From contig DAICZI010000050.1 of the NCBI GenBank assembly GCA_027311205.1, forward strand, positions 1 to 8,813: DNA of 8,813 nucleotides, given 5' to 3'. This document shows positions 5,692 through 8,813 of this stretch, one piece after another. The notes under the pieces are model-generated. The model did no database searches and was not told the DNA's origin. It saw only the letters and a program-made list of their open reading frames with translations. A program made the translations under genes and the position numbers. The stretch is from Beijerinckiaceae bacterium (GTDB lineage: Bacteria; Pseudomonadota; Alphaproteobacteria; Rhizobiales; Beijerinckiaceae). How positions within the stretch are numbered: the stretch's first letter is position 1; each line of letters starts with the position of its first letter.

Positions 5692-7146
5692 ATGGAACCA
5701 CATCAATCAACGACGCCCTTTGGGCGGCGGCAGGTGACGCTTGGCCAGATTGCTGCGCAGATGCGCTCTGGCGAAGTCATGAAGGCGGCGGGCAGGCCGG
5801 GCGCGAATGTTGCCGGGGCGATCAACAAATGGACGCTGTTTCGCACTCTGACCCTGGTCAAGGATCAGCTCGGGGTGTCGGATCGCGCCTTGAGCGTGCT
5901 CAATGCGCTGCTGTCCTTCCATCAGGAAACGGCGCTGACCTTGCCCGGGGTTCCTGAGCGCATGGCAGGGCCGGATGAGAGTGAGGATGAGGCGGGGCAG
6001 GGGGGCAATGCCGGCCCATCCTGCGATCTGATCGTCTTTCCCTCGAACCGGGCACTGTCGCTGCGCGCCCATGGCATGGCCGAGAAGACCTTGCGGCGGC
6101 ATCTGGCGGCGCTCGTCGAGACCGGGCTGATTTTCCGGCGCGACAGCCCCAATGGCAAACGCTATGCCCGCAAGGTTGAGGAGGGCAGGGCGCGGTTTTC
6201 CGACGCCTTTGGCTTTGATCTGACCCCGCTGGTGACCAGAGCTGCCGAGTTCGACATGCTCGCCGAACATGTCCGCCAGGCGCAAAAGGCGCTGCGGCTG
6301 ACCAAGGAGCGGATTTCGCTCTATCGCCGCGATATCACCAAGCTGATTGCCTGCGGGCTCGATGAGGCGCTGCCAGGCCCCTGGGAGGCTTACCGGCAGC
6401 GATTCATGGGGTTGGTGACACCTTTGCGCCGTCTTGGCGACGTGGCCGCTCTCGAGGCTTTGGCAGCCGATCTGGCAGCTTTGCGCCTGGATGTGAACAA
6501 CACGCTGGAAATGCACATCAAATCCCAAAATATGACCGGCAATGCCGGTCATAACGACCGGCATCAATCTAATTCAAATTCCCAATGGCCTTCAGATTTT
6601 GAACCAGCTTCCAGGAAAGCAGGGGCGAATGGCGAGGCCCATCAGGCAACAGCGACCGCTCCCGCCGCCGAGGTTGCCTTGCAGGGTGAAGAACCGCCCC
6701 AGACACATGCCCCCCAAACACCTGAACCGCCGCAGTTTCCGCTGGCCATGGTGCTCGCCGCCTGCCCGGATGTCGCCGATTATGCCCCCTCCGGGCCAAT
6801 CCGCCAATGGCCGGCCTTCATCAGCGCGGTGCGGGTGCTGCGGCCGATGCTGGGGATCAGCCCCGATGCCTGGCACGAGGCCATTCAGGTGATGGGGGAG
6901 GCGCAAGCCGCCATGGTTGTTGCCAGCATCCTGCAGCGCGGCGAACATTCCTCCGAAGCCGAAGTCATGCCGGGACCGACGCCCGGCTCAACCCTCGTCA
7001 CCGTCAATGGCTCGCCCGCCATCAAATCACCCGGCGGGTATCTGCGCGCCCTCACCCAGAAAGCCCGCGAAGACCAGTTCGCCCTCGGCCCGATGCTGAT
7101 GGCGCTGATGGGCCAGAGGCTGAAGGCCAGGCGGGGCAGGGGGTGA
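5692..7146 (+). CDS. repC: RepC, plasmid replication initiator
   Basis: RepC is the only protein essential for replication of repABC plasmids, and it binds an origin inside its own gene. The start ATG 5692 has AAGGG at good spacing; a GTG at 5677 in the same frame would place its start before that site. From ATG 5692 it is 484 residues, longer than the usual 400-440. TTPFGRRQVTLGQIA opens the N-terminal winged-helix domain. DRALSVLNALLSF (65-77) and LIVFPSNRALSLRAHGMAEKTLRRHLAALVETGLI (113-147) follow, then RRDSPNGKRYARK (149-161) and AFGFDLTPL (172-180). Between ALTLP and CDLIVFPSN sits an extra acidic, glycine-rich stretch of about 25 residues (86-110) that I do not expect in the family. 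A Pro/Ala/Gln-rich linker spans about 305-350. The C-terminal domain is about 350-475 and ends with the typical SPGGYLRALTQKA and FALGPMLMAL. Expression is limited by the antisense RNA and the leader hairpin. Confidence 0.95.
   Translation: MEPHQSTTPFGRRQVTLGQIAAQMRSGEVMKAAGRPGANVAGAINKWTLFRTLTLVKDQLGVSDRALSVLNALLSFHQETALTLPGVPERMAGPDESEDEAGQGGNAGPSCDLIVFPSNRALSLRAHGMAEKTLRRHLAALVETGLIFRRDSPNGKRYARKVEEGRARFSDAFGFDLTPLVTRAAEFDMLAEHVRQAQKALRLTKERISLYRRDITKLIACGLDEALPGPWEAYRQRFMGLVTPLRRLGDVAALEALAADLAALRLDVNNTLEMHIKSQNMTGNAGHNDRHQSNSNSQWPSDFEPASRKAGANGEAHQATATAPAAEVALQGEEPPQTHAPQTPEPPQFPLAMVLAACPDVADYAPSGPIRQWPAFISAVRVLRPMLGISPDAWHEAIQVMGEAQAAMVVASILQRGEHSSEAEVMPGPTPGSTLVTVNGSPAIKSPGGYLRALTQKAREDQFALGPMLMALMGQRLKARRGRG
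6490..6600. other. oriV: Probable replication origin (oriV) inside repC
   Basis: In repABC plasmids the origin is an AT-rich patch within repC holding a dyad bound by RepC. Here the stretch is clearly AT-richer than the rest of the gene. It contains a perfect palindrome at 6531-6553, with 11-base arms TATGACCGGCA and TGCCGGTCATA around a single A. A third half-site GACCGGCA lies at 6556-6563, exactly 22 bp after the same octamer in the left arm (6534-6541). The region codes for the weakly conserved segment between the N-terminal domain and the linker (TGNAGHNDRHQ), so it is free to carry DNA signals. No perfect DnaA box was seen. Confidence 0.7.
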
Positions 7147-7184
7147 GGATGGCTGGGAGCTTGCCAAGCTTGATACGAGCGGGT

Positions 7185-7517
7185 TTAGCCAATCGACAGA
7201 CTGACCGTCTTGCCAGCGCGGCTCAGCATTTCGACCAGGGTATCGAGGGTGAATTTTGCGGTCTTCTTATTGACAACATCAGAGACGCGCGGGCGGGAAA
7301 CCCTCAGGATAAGCGCAGCCTCGGACTGCTTCAGATCGGCCTCGGAAATCCATTTGGATAATTCACCCATCAATTGCTGTTTCAACTGCTGCATTTCGGT
7401 GATCTCGCGCTGCGAGATAGCCAGAAGTCGTTCGGATTCCTCCAGGGGAAAGCCAAGCTCGGCGAAGAGATTTGTGCCCGGCCTGGTGACGTGCCTGATT
7501 GCGGTATCAATCTTCAT
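7185..7517 (-). CDS. higA: HigA-type antitoxin, XRE-family HTH protein
   Basis: This 110-residue protein would bind and neutralise the toxin encoded just before it and repress their shared promoter. FAELGFPLEESERLL at 18-32 is the typical opening of HigA antitoxins of the short XRE/HTH_37-like group. The helix-turn-helix is at about 57-100: WISEADLKQSEAALILRVSRPRVSDVVNKKTAKFTLDTLVEMLSRAG, matching the 'L.Q.EaA..LgVsRPRVSdv..gK...F.ldtLv.ml' pattern. The ATG (7515-7517) overlaps the toxin TGA by four bases, which indicates translational coupling and decides the start over longer in-frame options that would run into the toxin gene. The stop faces the repC stop with 38 bp between them, so the two operons converge. 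Confidence 0.9.
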   Translation of the reverse strand: MKIDTAIRHVTRPGTNLFAELGFPLEESERLLAISQREITEMQQLKQQLMGELSKWISEADLKQSEAALILRVSRPRVSDVVNKKTAKFTLDTLVEMLSRAGKTVSLSIG

Positions 7518-7858
7518 GATGTGGCCCTTTTCGCTGAGATGATCGCACGGTAGCGCGCCGATGTGATGGCTTTGTCCTTTTGACTGGTCGCCTGCGACGT
7601 CTTTTGGAAGCAATGCAGGATGTAGATCGCTGCCTCGAACTTGACGACGTACATGATACGGTAAATCCCGGTTACATCCTTGATGCGGATCTCTTTGACA
7701 CCAACGCCGGCGCTGCCAAATGGCTTCCAATCGAATGGTTCCAGACCAGCTTGAAGCTTGCCCAACTGGAAACCGGCCTCTTTGCGCGCACCTTCCGGAA
7801 AGGCCAACAAGTCCTCATAGGCTGTGCCGACCCAGCGGATTTCTTTTTCGCGCTTCAT
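7514..7858 (-). CDS. higB: HigB-type toxin, RelE/ParE superfamily (phage Gp49-like)
   Basis: This 114-residue protein is the likely toxin, a ribosome-dependent mRNA endonuclease in this family. The order IRWVGTAYEDLLAFPEGARKEAGFQLGKLQAGLEPFDWKPF (7-47), VGVKEIRIKDVTGIYRIMYVVKF (52-74) and IYILHCFQKTSQATSQKDKAITSARYRAI (78-106) is the classic Gp49-like HigB layout, including DWKP, the GV-EIR strand, YR-YV and the K-T-ending helix region. The gene precedes its antitoxin, the reverse of most toxin-antitoxin operons but normal for HigBA. The start ATG 7856-7858 has GAGGGA just upstream on the minus strand. A perfect palindrome (7869-7886) lies 10 bases before it. The family call is firm; toxicity is inferred. 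Confidence 0.9.
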   Translation of the reverse strand: MKREKEIRWVGTAYEDLLAFPEGARKEAGFQLGKLQAGLEPFDWKPFGSAGVGVKEIRIKDVTGIYRIMYVVKFEAAIYILHCFQKTSQATSQKDKAITSARYRAIISAKRATS

Positions 7859-7868
7859 GGTCCCTCGA

Positions 7869-7912
7869 TGTATAAGAACTTATACAATGGGTAGCGATCG
7901 GCGAAATGTCAA
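7869..7912 (-). promoter_or_regulatory. higBA promoter region with palindromic operator
   Basis: TGTATAAG-AA-CTTATACA at 7869-7886 is a perfect 8-bp inverted repeat directly before the toxin gene, the expected binding site of a HigA-type dimer. On the minus strand a TTGACA sits at 7912-7907. The TTGTATAAG that follows gives a -10-like stretch, although the spacer is long (19 bp to TTGTAT), so the exact core promoter is unsure. An operator overlapping the -10 would allow autorepression. Confidence 0.7.
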
Positions 7913-8038
7913 GCAAGAGACATCAAGTTGCGCGGTGTGTCGCTCAGGACACAGTCGGCCTGATCGCGTTGACCCGGAGACGAGCGCATCAGAGGTCAAG
8001 ACGACGACTGACTCAGGGAGTGCGCGAGACGATCCAGC

Positions 8039-8065
8039 TGCGCCCCAGGATATCGCTGGGGCGCA
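8039..8065. repeat. Perfect GC-rich stem-loop, 10-bp arms
   Basis: TGCGCCCCAG and CTGGGGCGCA are perfect complements around the 7-base loop GATATCG. The stem is very stable but neither side has a T-tract, so a rho-independent terminator is unlikely. No neighbouring gene explains it. Confidence 0.8.
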
Positions 8066-8243
8066 TATCGGCCAGCACAATGCCCGATTGCGCAGTGCCT
8101 GCGGTGCGCCGGGGGAACATGTGCATGAGTGCTGCTGCAGTGCCTCATCGCCGCCAATGCAACCTTCTGCGACCGGTTGCCTGATCTTCGGTCGAGGCAC
8201 GGGCATATCAAAACAGCCCGTTGGGCGGTCAACACAGGCTTAT

Positions 8244-8265
8244 TTGGCAATTGTCGGATTGCCAA
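8244..8265. repeat. Inverted repeat TTGGCAAT/ATTGCCAA
   Basis: TTGGCAAT (8244-8251) and ATTGCCAA (8258-8265) are perfect 8-bp arms around TGTCGG. This is the shape of a dimeric repressor site, but no regulator or target gene is next to it. Confidence 0.6.
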
Positions 8266-8501
8266 GGTTATTGAGACTGCGAACCTTGGGATTTCAAAGC
8301 CTTGGACTTGGCGCATTTGTGAGATTGATTCCGGATCCTTCAGCCTGGCCCCGAACCTGAACCGGAATTTTTGAGACCAGTTTGCAGCTGTATGGCGAGG
8401 CCGTCCATGGATTTTAGCGGTGTGGATCATGAAGCCTGGACGGAGCAGAACGTCACGGCGCAGTTCGTCGGCGGCGTTGTCTCACCAATGATGCTCCGCC
8501 C

Positions 8502-8542
8502 AGTCTCATAATCGCGCTCCGGGAGTCTCATGATTATGCGCG
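8502..8542. repeat. Paired AGTCTCAT repeats with CATAATC/GATTATG dyad
   Basis: AGTCTCAT occurs at 8502-8509 and again at 8524-8531, 22 bp apart. Overlapping these, CATAATC (8507-8513) and GATTATG (8532-8538) form a perfect 7-bp inverted repeat. Each copy runs into a GCGC-rich stretch. A mix of direct and inverted half-sites at about two helical turns is what recombinase or integrase sites look like, but the function is not shown. Confidence 0.5.
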
Positions 8543-8813
8543 AAACGCTGCCCAAAGCGTCGAATCTCACAAATTCCGGCTCGCCGACATACGGGGCTTG
8601 GACGCCGCTCCCTACGAGCTCCTCTCGCGCCAAGATCAAGTGAGAATGCTCGAATTTGTCGCCCAAGGCGGGGTAGGTGTGCAATCGGATCCGAAAAAAG
8701 GTGCAGCCGTCTTCGGGCGGTGACAGGCGTTTTCGAGGTCTAACAGCTCTTTGTACACACATAGAAGACACCGGCAAACGGTCATTTGCAGACGCGTGTA
8801 AGCGGCTTTGCGA

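Larger units (their letters stand above)
7887..8813. other. Non-coding or unrecognised downstream region
   Basis: Beyond the higBA promoter I find no gene with recognisable family motifs on either strand. Plus-strand frames are open at 7824-8360 and 8129-8374, and a minus-strand frame at 8427-8777 (TTG start, or ATG at 8760-8762). All three give compositions without conserved blocks and lack convincing ribosome-binding sites. The minus frame is the most protein-like and might be the 116-codon remnant of a gene. The region instead shows three separate inverted-repeat structures (8039-8065, 8244-8265, 8502-8542), listed separately. It could be worn mobile DNA or a regulatory/mobilisation region. 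Confidence 0.5.

Noticed and set aside
5707..6567. Long minus-strand open frame of 286 codons across repC
   Set aside because: It lies wholly antisense to repC, follows its GC codon bias, has no recognisable motifs and no separate ribosome-binding site.
7158..7170. AGCTT/AAGCT hairpin between repC and higA as a bidirectional terminator
   Set aside because: The stem is only 5 bp with a 3-base loop and has no T-tract on either side.
7824..8360. Plus-strand open frame of 178 codons
   Set aside because: It begins inside the antisense of the toxin gene, crosses the higBA operator and has no conserved blocks.
8427..8777. Minus-strand open frame of 116 codons near the window end
   Set aside because: It is protein-like in composition but lacks recognised motifs and a good ribosome-binding site; kept only as a remark in the region entry.
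1..8813. CRISPR array, rRNA or tRNA genes
   Set aside because: No regularly spaced repeats and no tRNA- or rRNA-like segments were seen on either strand.

Overview
The window looks like a repABC-type plasmid (or secondary replicon) backbone from an alphaproteobacterium, most likely of the Rhizobiales/Hyphomicrobiales. The grounds are the repA-repB-repC order, an antisense RNA between repB and repC, and an upstream palindrome fitting the rhizobial parS consensus GTTNNNNGCNNNNAAC. These are recognised by eye; no database search was possible.

Layout. Positions 1-210 hold the 3' end of a LysR-type regulator gene. A sulfatase gene with a formylglycine-type CGPAR motif follows at 338-1720. Positions 1890-3005 are a decayed IS5-type insertion sequence: the transposase (1975-2950) is broken by several frame changes and an in-frame stop, but imperfect terminal repeats remain at both ends. 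About 27 bp beyond its right end lies a perfect 18-bp palindrome (3032-3049) that is a strong parS candidate. A structured leader then leads into repA (about 3292-4467), repB (4464-5465) and repC (5692-7146). Between repB and repC, on the minus strand, are a near-ideal promoter and an intrinsic terminator for a counter-transcribed RNA of about 50 nt. A hairpin covers the repC ribosome-binding site. Inside repC, an AT-richer stretch carries a perfect 23-bp palindrome plus a third half-site, the likely replication origin. Downstream, on the minus strand, is a HigB/HigA-type toxin-antitoxin pair (7185-7858) with a palindromic operator. The last ~0.9 kb (7887-8813) has no gene I can support, but contains three distinct inverted-repeat structures.

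How it works together. RepC initiates replication at the origin within its own gene, the antisense RNA limits RepC synthesis, and RepA/RepB with parS would partition copies and autoregulate the operon. The toxin-antitoxin pair would add post-segregational stability. The most striking anomaly is a TAA stop in repA exactly within the Walker A motif (KGG-stop-GKTT). Everything else in repA is intact and in frame. If real, this replicon has lost RepA ATPase activity while keeping repB, repC, the antisense RNA and an addiction module, which makes it either a freshly damaged partition system or a replicon relying on another ParA or on stop suppression.
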